From contig NW_023503616.1 in assembly GCF_014529535.1 (NCBI RefSeq), positions 1,674,001-1,738,000 on the forward strand: a stretch of 64,000 nucleotides of DNA, written 5' to 3'. Positions within the stretch are counted from its first letter, which is position 1. Each line of letters starts with the position of its first letter. This document shows positions 28,219 to 40,364 of this stretch, one piece after another. Under the pieces are notes generated by a model. That model searched no databases, was not told the DNA's origin, and saw only the letters and a program-made list of their open reading frames with translations. The stretch comes from Bradysia coprophila (lineage: Eukaryota > Arthropoda > Insecta > Diptera > Sciaridae). The position numbers and the translations under genes are program-made.

Positions 28219-28709
28219 CGAGGGGTAACTCACTTCTAGATTAAATGGATTAAATGGATTAAATGGTATTAAATGGATTTAATGGATTAAATGGATTAAA
28301 TGGATTAAATGGATTTAATGGATTAAATGGAATAAAAATTGGATTAAATGGATTAAATAGGAAAAAACTTCATTTTACCAAATACTGTAAAAGTCTCAAA
28401 AATTGTTGATTTTGATCGAACCACTTACTACAACTCACACTACAATGTTAAAAAGCGAAAAAATCCACTTTTAGTAGTTTTTGATGTAAAGTGGATTAAA
28501 TGGATTAAATGGATTAAATAAATTTAATACCATTTTTAACAAAAAAATTTTTCCTATACCTCACGAGTACTTAAACGAGCTGGGGATCGTGCAAATCTAT
28601 TTTTCGCAATTAGTTTACAAATTTTTCAGGTGAGTAGCCTAATTATTTCGGTAAAACTAAAATTTTTTTTTTGGATTAAATGGATTAAATGGAAGTGCGT
28701 CACCCCTCG
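28219..28709. mobile_element. Non-autonomous DNA transposon (491 bp) with 8-bp target duplication
   Basis: The element is flanked by the 8-bp direct repeat CGTAATCT (28211-28218 and 28710-28717). Its termini CGAGGGGTAACTCACTTC and GAAGTGCGTCACCCCTCG are inverted repeats with two mismatches in 18. Just inside each end, and again near the centre, are arrays of the 9-mer TTAAATGGA: about 13 units near 28239-28370, 3-4 at 28491-28520 and 2 at 28670-28693. An 8-bp duplication is typical of hAT (also P) superfamily elements. There is no transposase frame, so it would depend on a transposase from elsewhere. Confidence 0.8.
28239..28370. repeat. TTAAATGGA 9-bp tandem repeat (subterminal array)
   Basis: About thirteen slightly variable copies of TTAAATGGA, with occasional TTTAATGGA and one GGTATTAAATGGA variant. 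The array lies inside the left end of the 491-bp transposon and matches smaller arrays at its middle and right end. Subterminal repeats of this kind commonly serve as transposase binding sites in hAT elements; that role is inferred here. Confidence 0.8.
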
Positions 28710-30155
28710 CGTAATCTACTAAGCCTTTCTGAAGATATACTTGTTATGTCCGTCATTGAGCTCAAAAATAAAAGTCATCAAACAAATTCTTTCCGTATCG
28801 GGTGAAGTAATAACACAAAAAAAGGTTTCAAATCTTAGCCTTATAGGTACTGATACACACAAACTATGGGTCTATATTCTCGAATTCACATCTAATCAAA
28901 ACTTATAAAAAAACATTTTACGGGCTATATTGTATGAGTTCCAGTAACGGCGGCTCATATCTATAATAAATTATGTGTTAAGATGAATAAACGAAAATAT
29001 TATTACAATCTGTAAAAATCAAGTATCAAGTAACAGTTCGATATCTATCCCGTCTACGAAAGGTAAGAACCTTCACATATGGCCTAAATCGGTGTTGTTT
29101 TTCAGGTACCCCGAAATTATTTTTTTTAGCGCAACAAGAAATATTTTGGTACAGAGATTTTTGTTTATCGTTTTTTTGTTAACAAATGGGTTACATTTAC
29201 TACTTTGTATGGAATATCAAAAAGAAAAAAATTGTAGGATAGGTCAAAAATAATAACTTTTCCATGTGTAGTCAGTAGTAATTTTTTGGAATAGTAGGTA
29301 ATTTATAAGTGATATGGTGACATCATCTACTTGTATTATCATTAATTAAAATAAAAAATAAAAAATTAAAAGATATTATCCCAATTACAGGGTTCAAAAC
29401 TAGACCACACATACTCGTATAAAATAAGAAATAATCAAAGTGATATAATTCATCAATTATTCAATAACCCACAATATTTTGTACAGCCGAAAATCTTTTG
29501 GAAATCTTTTTTTTTCTGCAAAATATCATTAAAATCTATACTAAAAGTATTCAGTGTTGCTTCATTACCATATACGCAATAGTTTAGACAATATTAACCA
29601 ATAATACGGTAAAGTTGACCAAGCGATATAATTATTTGATCATGCTTATATCTAGAAAAGATATAGTTTATGTCATCGGAAGAGTAGATTAGACTCAGCC
29701 TCTGTTGGGCCCTCTAAGCTTCCATCGAGAAAGTAAAAGTCCTCTGACACATTTTAAATTACTTATGAATGGCCTTGAATATGAGCAATGAAGTCTACTT
29801 TTCGGATGACAACGAAATCAGCTGATTATTTCATACTTTTCCATTTTTATGTTTAACTTTACCGTATTAAGTTTAAACGAGAATAAGGCACAGGAGTAAA
29901 CTAAATTATGACAATTAAACTAAATAAATAAAATAGCACACTAAACTTTATACTATACAGCAATGAAGTATTACACACATTCACATTAAAAACGAAATAA
30001 TTCTTTTTAATGAAGTGCCAAAAGAAAATATTTTTTAACTCCACAGTAGCTTTTTTACGTAAAACTCCCTCTGTATATCATAATAATTTTAATTAAAAGT
30101 AAATCAAGAAACCAGTGCCAATATTGAATTTAACTTTGCATCACCTAACAATTTA

Positions 30156-30176
30156 TATTATTATTATTATTATTAT
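30156..30176. repeat. ATT trinucleotide microsatellite
   Basis: A perfect run of TTA/ATT units, about seven copies, in AT-rich intergenic sequence. Confidence 0.8.
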
Positions 30177-30360
30177 ACATGTGTAAGAGCCTTATGACGT
30201 CTCTGTCCAGTAGACATAACATTTAGTATGATAAATTAAATAAAAAATTTGTAAGGAAACATAAAAAACAGTTTTTTGATTCAAACAACAAAATAAAGGA
30301 GGTTGGTAACAAAAGCATTGTTACCTGATTACTTCATACTTTAAGACACAAACAAACGCG

Positions 30361-31745
30361 GGAAGCTGCGGGAATTTGCTCATAGATAGGCCTCACAGAT
30401 AAATGGAATTTTTGGCTAATACTTAAAACATATAATTCCAGTCATTGAAAGAGTATTTAAAATTCCACGAATCAATGCTAACTTTTTGCATTATTGTTCT
30501 TTGAAGAACGAATTAAGTACAATGACGCTCTTAACGATAAATCGAAAAATTAGAACGAAGTTCTGTGAGATATGAAATCTCAATATTCCCATCTGCGTAA
30601 CAAGCGCCCTTTGCAATTAAACCAAAAAATTCATTTTATTATACGAGCCTACCACGCAATTTTTTTCGTTTTAATAATAATAAAATTAAACCTACCAGCT
30701 ACCAGTCTAAATAAAAAAGACAAAATTTCGATTCTGTGAACAATAATCATTCAAAATCAAAATTATACACAAAAATGTGCGCCAACAATGCGAATTGAAT
30801 GATTAAAGTGTGCGCATTCCAAACGTTTCAGATGTATGCATTGCACAGTGCTTTCTACGGCAATAAGATAGCCGTGCCTTTTTGACCACAAATGTTCTCA
30901 GTGATATTTTGACCAAAATATCCGATTAATCTTCACCAAACTTTAGAGAATGAAAGTTCCACACGACTTTTAGCGGTACTCCCCAAAAAAAGTTCAAAAA
31001 GTTTTATTTTTGTTCCCGTACGGACTCTCTCAAAAGGGCATTTGGGGTGCTATATAGCACCCCAAATGCCCTTTTGAGAGAGTTCGTTTTCATAGTAAAT
31101 ATTAACTTTTTGATTTGTTTTTTGGGAATATCGTTAAAAGTCGTGGGGAACTTTCATTCTCTAAAGTTTGATGAAGATTGATCGGACATTTTGGTCAAAA
31201 TATCACTCAGAACATTTGTGGGCAAAAAGGCACGGCTATCTTATTGCCGCAAAAAGCACTGTGCAATGCATACATCTGAAACGTTTGGAATGCGCACACT
31301 TTAATCATTCAATTCGCATTGTTGGCGCGCATTTTTGTGTATAATTTTGATTTTGAATGATTATTGTTCACAGAATCGAAATTTTGTCTTTTTTATTTAA
31401 ACTGGTAGCTGGTAGGTTTAATTTTAAATTATTAAAACGAAAAAAATTGCGTGATAGGCTCGTATAATAAAATGAATTTTTTGGTTTAATTGCAAAAGGC
31501 GCTTGTTACGCAGATGGGAATATTGAGATTTCATATCTCACAGAACTTCGTTCTAATTTTTCGAGTTATCGTTAAGAGCGTCATTGTACTTAATTCGTTC
31601 TTCAAAGAACAATAATGCAAAAAGTTAGCATTGATTCGTGGAATTTTAAATACACTTTCAATGACTGGAATTATATGTTTTAAGTATTAGCCAAAAATTC
31701 CATTTATCTGTGAGGCCTATCTATGAGCAAATTCCCGCAGCTTCC
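30361..31745. mobile_element. Giant palindrome (about 692-bp arms), foldback-type element
   Basis: The sequence from GGAAGCTGCGGGAATTTGCT at 30361 reads as its own reverse complement ending at 31745 (AGCAAATTCCCGCAGCTTCC). The symmetry centre is at GCTATATAGC near 31053. Only scattered mismatches and small indels separate the arms, which I compared at several points (for example the 31021-31085 core and the segments around 30700 and 31390). There is almost no loop. No open frame of note lies inside. Such structures occur in foldback transposons and in hairpin-RNA loci. No clear target duplication was found. Confidence 0.85.
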
Positions 31746-33618
31746 GTGACCGTGACCGTGACATATCAAGAGCTGGTGCCTGTGCACATAACCAGTAGAG
31801 TTTGAACGTTGAACCGCAGATAGTGGGACTTATCCACTTGGATCCCCCTTTTTACTCTCCGGTTCATAGTAAGCGTGCATTGTATATTAAACAAATCACG
31901 TTTACCGTGAACAGCGCTGGATCGCTACTCGAGGTATGTTGAAACTTAATCTAACAACAATCACCGTCGCTCGACAAAGTGATCGGACTAACTACACGGC
32001 AGTGGGGAGATGAACCGACTACCTGAGCTCTTTCATTGCTCGAAAAATATTGAGGTATAATACAATACAATGTGACACAATATAATGCCACAAGGAGAAA
32101 TCAATTACCTGATAACGAATTAGTTGTTCGAATCTCACCTGTTATAACTTTACAATTACCTGTCTTATGGAGACTCTCACTAATCTCACCATTGTCCATT
32201 CCGTTTGTTCCGTTCAGTCTTTAGATAATATTGTTTCATTAAGTGGCCTAATTCCACATTTCATAATCACTCTTTTGTTCTTCGCGCCCATCGAAACAGA
32301 GTCCACCAGGAAGTCATTAGGTCAAGGTACATACGATGGAGATAATATTAAATTAGATGCATATACCTTCATATCTTCCACTGAGTGAACGAAGGTTTAG
32401 AAAGCGGTTGACGAGTCAAGAGTTGAAGGATGAAAGCGAAGACTAAGACAACTAACGTAATCCTGTATAGAAAAGCGGACGAAAGTCGGTTACTGTCAAC
32501 CGGCGTTCTTTTCGGTCCCAGAGAATTTCTCCTTCTACGAAAGGTAACGCAAAGACGCTTTCGGTCCTAGAGAAATCGGCTCTAGAGATTTCCTTCTTTT
32601 AAGAAACATAACGCAAAGGCCCGACCCTAGAGAATTTCTACTTAGTCCTAGCGAACTAGATACCTCAGGAAAGGCAACCCAAAGCAAAAATCTCACACAA
32701 GAAACGACACAGGGATTTCAACCAAGTGGTCGACTAAGGCCCGCTAAAACAATCATTAAAAATTTCGAAGCAAAATTCTTCGCTATTTGCCACTTCCAAG
32801 GCACACGTGGACTCAACAGAAGATTCACCCTTTTACGTAACACTTCCACTCTTTTGCGTAACTTTCAGTGCATCAGTCTGCACATTCCACTGATCAGGGT
32901 CACACAACGAGTCAGCGGTTAGCAAGTTTTTTCAACTTTCGTTGACTTGACAGACGTCGACAACAACTAAAACAAAACAGACTGAAACTCGAAGCGCGCA
33001 ACATTACGGAAAGAAAAAACTCTAGACAAATCACAAATAATTGCAAACTGTTTGCACTTGCTCACGAATGCACAGCATAAAAAAGACTAAGGCTCCTAAT
33101 CGTACCGGATTATCCGTGAAGGATCTGATTGACAAAGCTGGCAAAACAGCACATCCAAACTAAAAGCGTAAATGCTTATAAGAAATGACAAAGAAAAATT
33201 GTGAGAAACGATGCATTCAAAGAATGGCAATTGGAAAGCATCAACAACTCACACATCAAGTTACATCGCATACGTACCGAAACCGTTACCATATACAAAC
33301 CGTATCTGCTTCAACTGGAGTCAGAGTTTTCTCCGAACCGTGCTGCACTGGATACAGTTCATTTCGATATCCCTCGTGTTAGTTTCCGCATTGGTATTCG
33401 GCCCCTATTTCTTGCCATTTCCCTCAAATTCATGAATTCCATTGAACAGCTTGTTGAGCAGAAAATGCTGGTAACCGTCCCGTTTCACCGCCCATGAGCC
33501 TACGTCTCCGTCCGTCGTAAATTTCATTCGGGAAACAGCAATCGCTCGCGAAAACAATCGGACACAACCGTAAACAACCGTAAACAACTTTGAAATAAAA
33601 CAAACCACAAAAACCAAG
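31746..33618. mobile_element. GC-richer retroelement-like insert between palindrome-end copies
   Basis: This stretch is visibly richer in G+C than its surroundings. It holds degenerate internal repeats at 32500-32690 built on GGTCCxAGAGAATTTCT..CTACGAAAGGTAACGCAAAG, and an interrupted frame at 33201-33497 (LKEWQ-like FKEWQLESINN; LLQLESEFSPNRAALDTVHF) reminiscent of the N-terminal gag region of BEL/Pao-type elements. Several stops and no pol domain indicate a dead fragment. The family assignment is tentative; the foreign composition and repeats are what is directly seen. Confidence 0.4.
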
Positions 33619-33669
33619 AAATTCCATTTATCTGTGAGGCCTATCTATGAGCAAATTCCCGCAGCTTCC
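33619..33669 (+). repeat. Third copy of the palindrome terminus
   Basis: A 51-bp stretch from AATTCCATTTATCTGTGAGG to CAAATTCCCGCAGCTTCC repeats the right end of the palindrome (31695-31745) in the same orientation, and is therefore inverted relative to its left end at 30361. The whole block 30361-33669 is thus bounded by inverted termini, as if an element acquired an extra internal inverted copy of one end. Confidence 0.8.
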
Positions 33670-35043
33670 GGGGCACAAAATTTGTTAAATATACTTATTA
33701 CAGATTGTGTGTAAAGTCAACTTAGGGAAAATAATGTTTTCATAAAACTTTCATAAACCTGGCGGCGTCACAGAGAAATTTGACTGTCCCGCGCTTTAGT
33801 GATGAACTTAAGATGTCTGAACATTTTAGAACCAAACCAAAGTATATAAACATACTGAAGGTAATACAAATGCTCAGCGAGCTAACGAGCTTCACTCTGG
33901 TAAAATATCCATGAGAAGTTGCTGTGAAGTTGGTTCACAAATCAGTGGATCACTGATATTAGTAATTTTATGACGAAATGTACTAGAATTAGAGTCATAC
34001 GAAAATCTACTACATTTGATCTATAGCTTCCAGACAGTATTTCGCTATTGTCTACATATTTGCGATCTGACGCCATCTATGCAACATTTCATATATAACC
34101 GAATCGTGGTATGACGTTCGATACAAACGCCATCTCTCACTTTCATTAAAAACAAAAATTGCATCACCACCATCACACAAGAACATCATAGTCAACCATT
34201 GGAAAAAAGGTGTTGCGGGGTATACGAGATAAAACGCCAAATTTGTCCTTTATCATAAAACTATATTGATCGGATAATAATATTTGCCTGCGTCATTCGA
34301 CCGTCTAGATAAGAACGACTCGATATAATGCAATGTTCAAATGTGTGGGAGATGTGCGTGGTGAATATGAGATAAATATGAACCGCCACAGTGTCCCCAA
34401 CTCTATCTACCTTGGAGATGGTAAAATAATCAGAGGAGGTTCGTCACCTCTCATGTAGTAAAATAACCTTACATCCCTAACACTATACAGTCTTGCTAAT
34501 GACGTAGATTGTGTGTGGCCTGAGAAATGGTAAGGCTTGAATTGCAGTCAAATGTTACATCTCCCTCCAAGTTTTTTCTTTTTGGAATAAAACGTGTGCT
34601 AACAGAGTGGTTATTTATGGCAATTTTTTATGTTTCCATAAACTACCACATTCATTATCACTTCTCTGCACAAATACTTGAACCTATTGCAACAAAGAGA
34701 TGCTAATATGACGACTGGGTCGTCCCAGTCGTCATATCAGCATCTCTCTGTATTGCAACTGAAAAAGAACGCAACCATAACATAGTCAGCTGTCAACGTG
34801 CTGTCAAAAATCATTGAAAAACCATTCATTTCCACTTCTACGTTTCAGCGATTACATTCTTCATTAATAAACGTTTAAAATCCGATTGGGCGGAGTGCTA
34901 AAATATCAATATTGTGTTTCGATTCGTACATAGTGGCATATTGTTTGTAGAAACGGGAAGTTTAACAATTTACCAACGATTAAATAGCTTAAATTTGAGT
35001 GCATTCCGTGCGAGTATCCACTGCAAAAAACGAAGAGAAGAAA
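33670..35043. promoter_or_regulatory. Intergenic region and presumed Caper promoter / 5' UTR
   Basis: No gene is visible before the Caper start. The last 250 bp before the ATG carry less transposon sequence and include GCGATTACATTC and CGAAGAGAAGAAAATGG; the context AAGAAAATGG fits an insect translation start. No TATA box can be assigned with confidence. A tight hairpin at 34697-34747 lies about 300 bp upstream of the start codon. Confidence 0.35.
34697..34747. repeat. Near-perfect hairpin upstream of Caper
   Basis: The arms AGAGATGCTAATATGACGAC(TGGG) and its complement CCCAGTCGTCATATCAGCATCTCT (24 bp, one or two mismatches) surround the loop TCGT. Weaker pairing extends outward to TTGCAACA and TGTATTGCAA (34687-34757). 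It may be a tiny MITE, or the core of one, with strong folding potential if transcribed. Confidence 0.7.
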
Positions 35044-38000
35044 ATGGCTGACGAATTCGATGTGGAGGCTATGCTAGAAGCACCATACAGGAAAGACGTA
35101 AGTAAAAGAGAAATATTTACAAAGTCAGATTGTAATTTTAAGACTTAGCATAAAATTTTTACGTAAAAAAAACAATTGCATAAATATCAACATTAAATCG
35201 CACTCAAATATCCTCGTTTTACATTTTTATAGACAAATTGATTGTGTTGAATATACCAAGCAACAGCACCGACTGATCACCACTGAGGTACTTGAAATAC
35301 AGTAAAAATGAGTATATTAATGTTGACAAAATAAAAATACTTTTTTTCTACAAAAAAAGGTATTTAAACAACGATATTTAACGTAACGTTTCAAAAATAA
35401 AGGCTTCGAGGTGTCAGTTTACTAAAAAAAGAAGATATTTTTACTTCAATGTCCATTTATTATTACGTTTGTAATTTTATTTTATTTTTTAATATTTTTT
35501 GAAACCATAAACAAACAAAAAAAGAAATGTTTTGCTACCCCTCAATTTTCCCAATTTACTTAATATTTTACTGCAATAGGAAAATTCAATCAAACAAATT
35601 ATTGATATTAAATTTTGCCCAGGGTTCCCCTCATCCTTGAGTGTTTGTGTTGAAACACACGTTCGGTGATGTAATATCGATACTCTTTCTGTGGTGTGTG
35701 GTTACGATGGAATCAACAATATACCCGATTCGCAAAAAAGAAAATTTTATAAATTGAAATGAACATTAAAATTTCATCATAAAAACACGGTAGATTGAAC
35801 ATAAACAATTAAAAATTTATTTTCTTTTTCATTGTAGACAAACGTGATTGTCGATTAAAAATATGTGTGGCGATGAACGGTGATGTTGGAAAGGGTTTTC
35901 AGCGTATGTCCGCGAATAAAATATTGTAAAAATATTGTTCAGTAACATGAGAAAATTGTGGTATCTTCGTTTAGTCTTTTTGTTACCACAACAAAAAACA
36001 CAAATTGTTTATAATCATTTCTATTAGGCTGCCTGAATCACTTTTTGGAGATCTACGCCAACTAACTGATCCGCTTTGATGATTATGATCCGAACCTTGG
36101 GATGACAATACTTACGATTTATCTCTGTTTATTAGTAGTCTGTAAGAAGAACACGTTGTTGACTTTTGACTTGAATCCATGCGAGCGTTTGGGGAAGTAC
36201 AAGCGCAAGAATGGATTTGTAGTCTCAGAATTACTTAGTATCGCAATGAGGGTTACTAGTTTTATTGGTTGAAATTGGTAGTTTTGACTATGCGTTTTAC
36301 GGCGTGTACACTTTGTGTAAATACTAAAAGCTAACAGAGTCAATGTAAATCTAAATTCGATTCTTTTTCAGTCAGTGAAGTCACTATCTTCTACGGGGAA
36401 ATTTATCCCGAATACATTTCAACTACTTTCGAATTTCGAAAATGTTCTTTGTAAATATATCGATCTCTCAACTATTCTTTAAATTTCAATTTTTGCTTGA
36501 AAGGTGGTAATACACTTGATATATTTCTTGCACTGGCTATTTCTGCATTAATTGCAAAAAATACCTGTTTGTCTTACTTTGCAATTTTCTCTTATTTCCA
36601 ACGACCTTTATGTTTTAAATGCTTTTTTCTGATACCAATAGGAAGTCGGTTGCTTCGAACAATTTTTATCATACGTCAGTTTTCATTTATTAGTTCTGTG
36701 AATCTAATTCACAAAATGTTTTGATTTTTATTTTCGTTAATTGACGGAAAATATCTAATGAATTTGACTTCACAATTCTGTAATTCAATATAATGTTCAT
36801 TAAAAATGAAGGTTATCGATTTTATCGGAAACTAATCAACTCTGGCGTCACACTGTCTTCAATTTATTATCAATTAATTCAAATAATTTTTACCTTTGAT
36901 TGTTCTTCCAGCCAGGTGCAAATGTTTGAGAATTTTATCTAATTTAAAGTTTCCAGCTGATTACAGCGAATGGTTCTCTAATATTAGTTCTCAAACTTTC
37001 GAAACGTAGATAGTACCGGAGGCGTAGCTGTACTGTACAGACAACGGTGATTGTCTATTTTGCTCGTAGTTATTGGTCGAATCTCCTTCTCCTAATACAG
37101 CACAACTTGTTTTCACTGGTTTTTCGTTGCTATTTACTCTAGCCCTAATGGAGTTAATGTACACGAAATCCGTGTTTAAAATTGCTTCAACTTCTTAACC
37201 AACACTGGTCCCAATCAGATTGGTTTATCTCTGTTTATGTTGAAGACAGATAAGCACTGCTTATTAAGCAGTGTAATTATATGAGTGAATCAGCTGATGT
37301 ACAAGTTGAATCAAAAGACACGGATTTGGTTGACACTAACTATATTTGAGACAAAACATCAAAAAAACTTCACAATCGAATGTCTGATCCCTTTAAAATT
37401 ATAAAATTCGATGATTTTATGCATATATGAAATACTCATTAGGTTATTATATCTCTTGCAGACAATGTCTATCACTCTTTACACACAAAAATCTATAGTA
37501 TTTAAACACCAATCACAGTTTTGTAACTCGTATGTTATTAACTGCACTTTCATCTTATAAATTGGTCGGATTACTTTGGTAAGATTTGGTGATGTCTGAA
37601 AAAAATCTCCCCAACGAAATGAAATGAATGACTCCAATAAACATTAGCAGTATATCGAGACATCGTCTCTCTATCAAAATATTGATTATCATTAAAAGTT
37701 AATGAAAACAAAAATACAAAATAAATAAATCTCATTGATTTTGTCAATTTAACTAATTCACTTGATTTATTTGCTTTTGTTCCTGCTGTTTGTTTGGCCA
37801 TTTCATCTCAACCGAATGACTTGAATCTTCTAAACACTTCAACTGATATATTGTGACTATTAATAGGATGAACAAACTGCATCACCATACGATTCGGATG
37901 GCCGAAAACGAGACAACGGAAAACATCGTTCAAGGTTTGAATTATTTAAATTAATAAAAATTTGAAAAATCAATTCCAATCGCAAAATTTTTGTCTGAAT

Positions 38001-39834
38001 TATAGAAGTGAATCACGCGGACGTAATGAAGCCGATTATTCGAAACGAAGTGAACGTAATCGCTCCAGGGAGCGTGAAGGTAAAGATGATACCAAGGAAC
38101 ATCGAAGATCGAAAGACCGTAAAGAACGACGTCGTAGTCGATCAAAGGATCGGCGTCGTCGGAGTAGATCAAAAGAACGAAGGCGTCGAAGCCGTTCCAA
38201 GGAAAGACGTCGCAGTAAATCAAAGGAACGAAGGTAAATATTGATAATTGATCTGTAGTTAGAATTGACTCTACAGGAGATTGTTATTGACTTTTGAGGA
38301 CTTAGTCTCGACACTAAAATTAATATTTTGTTTCGGTGCATTACAGACGAAGTAGGTCGAAAGAACGCAGGCGAAGTCGATCACGGAGCCGTAATGCTAA
38401 TGAACGTAAGCGTGTTTCGAGATCACCACGTCGTCGTTCACCAAGACGCCGTTCACGATCACCTCCACCCAAAAAGTACACTAACAAATTTCATTACCAA
38501 ACCGGTCACAATTATTCTAATTCAATTTACCTTCCAGACATCGTTCACCATCTCCGCGTCCATTCCGTCGTGGCCGAACACCACCCAATGGTTTGGGAGA
38601 TCGTTCGCCGCCGGAAGATTTGAGTCCAGAGGAACGTGACGCGCGGACAGTTTTTTGTATGCAGCTCTCACAACGAATTCGGTCTCGTGATTTAGAAGAA
38701 TTTTTCTCTAGTGTGGGCAAGGTGCGCGATATTCGATTGATCACGTGCAATAAGACGAAACGCTTTAAAGGAATTGCTTACATTGAGTTTAAAGATCCCG
38801 AATCAGTACCACTGGTAAGTTAATCGGATCAGTCTGTTGCAACGATCCGTCATCTAACATTTCATTGAATTTCTAGGCGCTGGGATTATCCGGACAACGA
38901 CTATTGGGTATTCCGATTTGTGTGCAACACACTCAGGCTGAAAAGAATCGAATGGCGAACACAATGCCAAATATTGTACCAAAAAATCATGTCGGACCAA
39001 TGCGATTGTATGTGGGATCGTTGCATTTCAACATTACCGAAGATATGCTCCGTGGTATATTCGAACCATTTGGCAAAATTGATAGCATCCAACTTATCAT
39101 GGATCCCGAAACGAATCGGTCGAAAGGATATGGATTCATAACGGTAATTAGATTGTTTGATGATCGATGTGACCATAACGCTAACGAAAATTCTTTTTTC
39201 TTCACAGTTCCATAACGCTGAAGACGCGAAAAAGGCCCTGGAACAGTTAAATGGTTTCGAATTAGCTGGTCGTCCGATGAAAGTTGGTAACGTTACTGAG
39301 CGCTTAGATGTGAACACAAACACTTCATTGGATACAGACGAAATGGATCGATCCGGTATTGATTTAGGTGCAACAGGACGATTACAGTTAATGTTTAAAT
39401 TGGCAGAAGGAGCTGGTCTAGCTGTACCACAAGCTGCAGCAAATGCTTTGTTAGCCACTGCACCACAACCGCCTCCTCCACCAGTTCAGGCTGCACCATC
39501 GATTGCGACACAATGCTTTTTGCTATCAAACATGTTCGATCCGGCTACTGAAACGAACCCAAATTGGGACACCGAAATTACAGATGATGTTATCGAAGAA
39601 TGTAAGAAACACGGCGGTATATTACATGTCTATGTCGACAAAAGTTCACAGGGCAATGTATACGTAAAATGCCCAAGCATTGCAACCGCTGTTCTGGCAT
39701 GTAACAGTTTACACGGCCGATGGTTTGCTGGACGTGTTATAACTGCTGCCTATGTACCATTAGTTAATTATCATTCACTATTTCCAGACGCATTGACAGC
39801 ACTGACTCTATTGAATACGACACGAAAGTCGTAA
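35044..39834 (+). CDS. Caper: Caper / RBM39 RNA-binding splicing and transcription cofactor, 7 exons
   Basis: Exons: 35044-35097, 37867-37934, 38006-38233, 38347-38475, 38538-38814, 38877-39143, 39208-39834. All are GT..AG and in frame, giving 549 aa, near the usual size of RBM39. Order: acidic N-terminus MADEFDVEAMLEAPYRKD; an Arg/Ser-rich domain at residues 41-160 with repeated RRRSRSKERR units; RRM1 at about 196-275 (RTVFCMQLS, KGIAYIEF); RRM2 at about 295-372 (LYVGSLHFNI, KGYGFITF); an Ala/Pro linker; and a C-terminal UHM at about 443-540 (CFLLSNMF, GRWFAGRVITAAYVPL). The UHM Arg-X-Phe motif is RWF. The family works in the nucleus, binds RNA through RRM1/2, contacts U2AF65/SF3B1-type ligand motifs through the UHM, and coactivates transcription factors. 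Intron 1 is 2.8 kb; the others are 62-113 nt. Confidence 0.95.
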
Positions 39835-40086
39835 ATGCTAATACAACACTTTGTTGCAGTGTAAATATGAATTTTCTTTTGTTTTTATGTAGATCAGTAA
39901 GGTAATTTAGACATTTCGTCGTGGCATTTCTCTGCAGTACCGCGGTCAGTTTGATAAAGAATTTCTGTTACACTTCGGGTCGATAACTTAATGTAACCAG
40001 TAACCACGTTTAATTGAACATTCACTTGAGAAGATTGAAATAAAATTTGGAAATTGAAATGGTGCGTTTTAATTGTAAAAGGGAAA
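39835..40086 (+). other. Caper 3' UTR and flank
   Basis: The sequence after the Caper stop contains AATAAA within TTGAAATAAAATTTGG at about 40036, a plausible polyadenylation signal some 200 nt downstream of the stop codon. Confidence 0.4.
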
Positions 40087-40272
40087 ATTATATTTGGAGC
40101 TCTGGTCCGACGAGACATAAACATGACTATTTTTGATCGAAAAGTTTACTCGACATCTTCATATCGCCAAGGAACAACAATTATATTTGGAGCCCTGGTC
40201 TGACGAGACATAAACATGACTATTTTTGATCGAAAGGTTTACTCGACATCTTCATATCGCGAAGGAACAAGA
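40087..40272 (+). repeat. 93-bp tandem duplication
   Basis: Two head-to-tail copies of a unit beginning ATTATATTTGGAGCxCTGGT and ending CATATCGCxAAGGAACAA (period 93) differ at only about five sites, so the duplication is recent. The unit contains AATGAxx-free, AT-rich sequence with no obvious frame, and lies directly after the Caper polyadenylation region. Confidence 0.9.
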
Positions 40273-40364
40273 ACTTTACACACAAATAATGGAAATAGTC
40301 TGCTACTTGTATTATAAATTTCAGACCTGAATTTCAGAAGCGGCAGACGTATCACGATATTATC

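Noticed and set aside
28239..28693. Regular 9-bp repeats resembling a CRISPR-like or telomeric array
   Set aside because: There are no spacers, units are 9 bp, the organism is eukaryotic, and the arrays sit inside a transposon with its own target duplication.
32100..32160. tRNA-like B box (GTTCGAATCTCAC)
   Set aside because: No matching A box or cloverleaf stems at the right spacing; it lies in the retroelement-like segment.
38008..38750. Several 75-103-codon frames overlapping Caper
   Set aside because: Off-frame readings of the Arg/Ser-rich exons; the spliced Caper frame explains the region completely.
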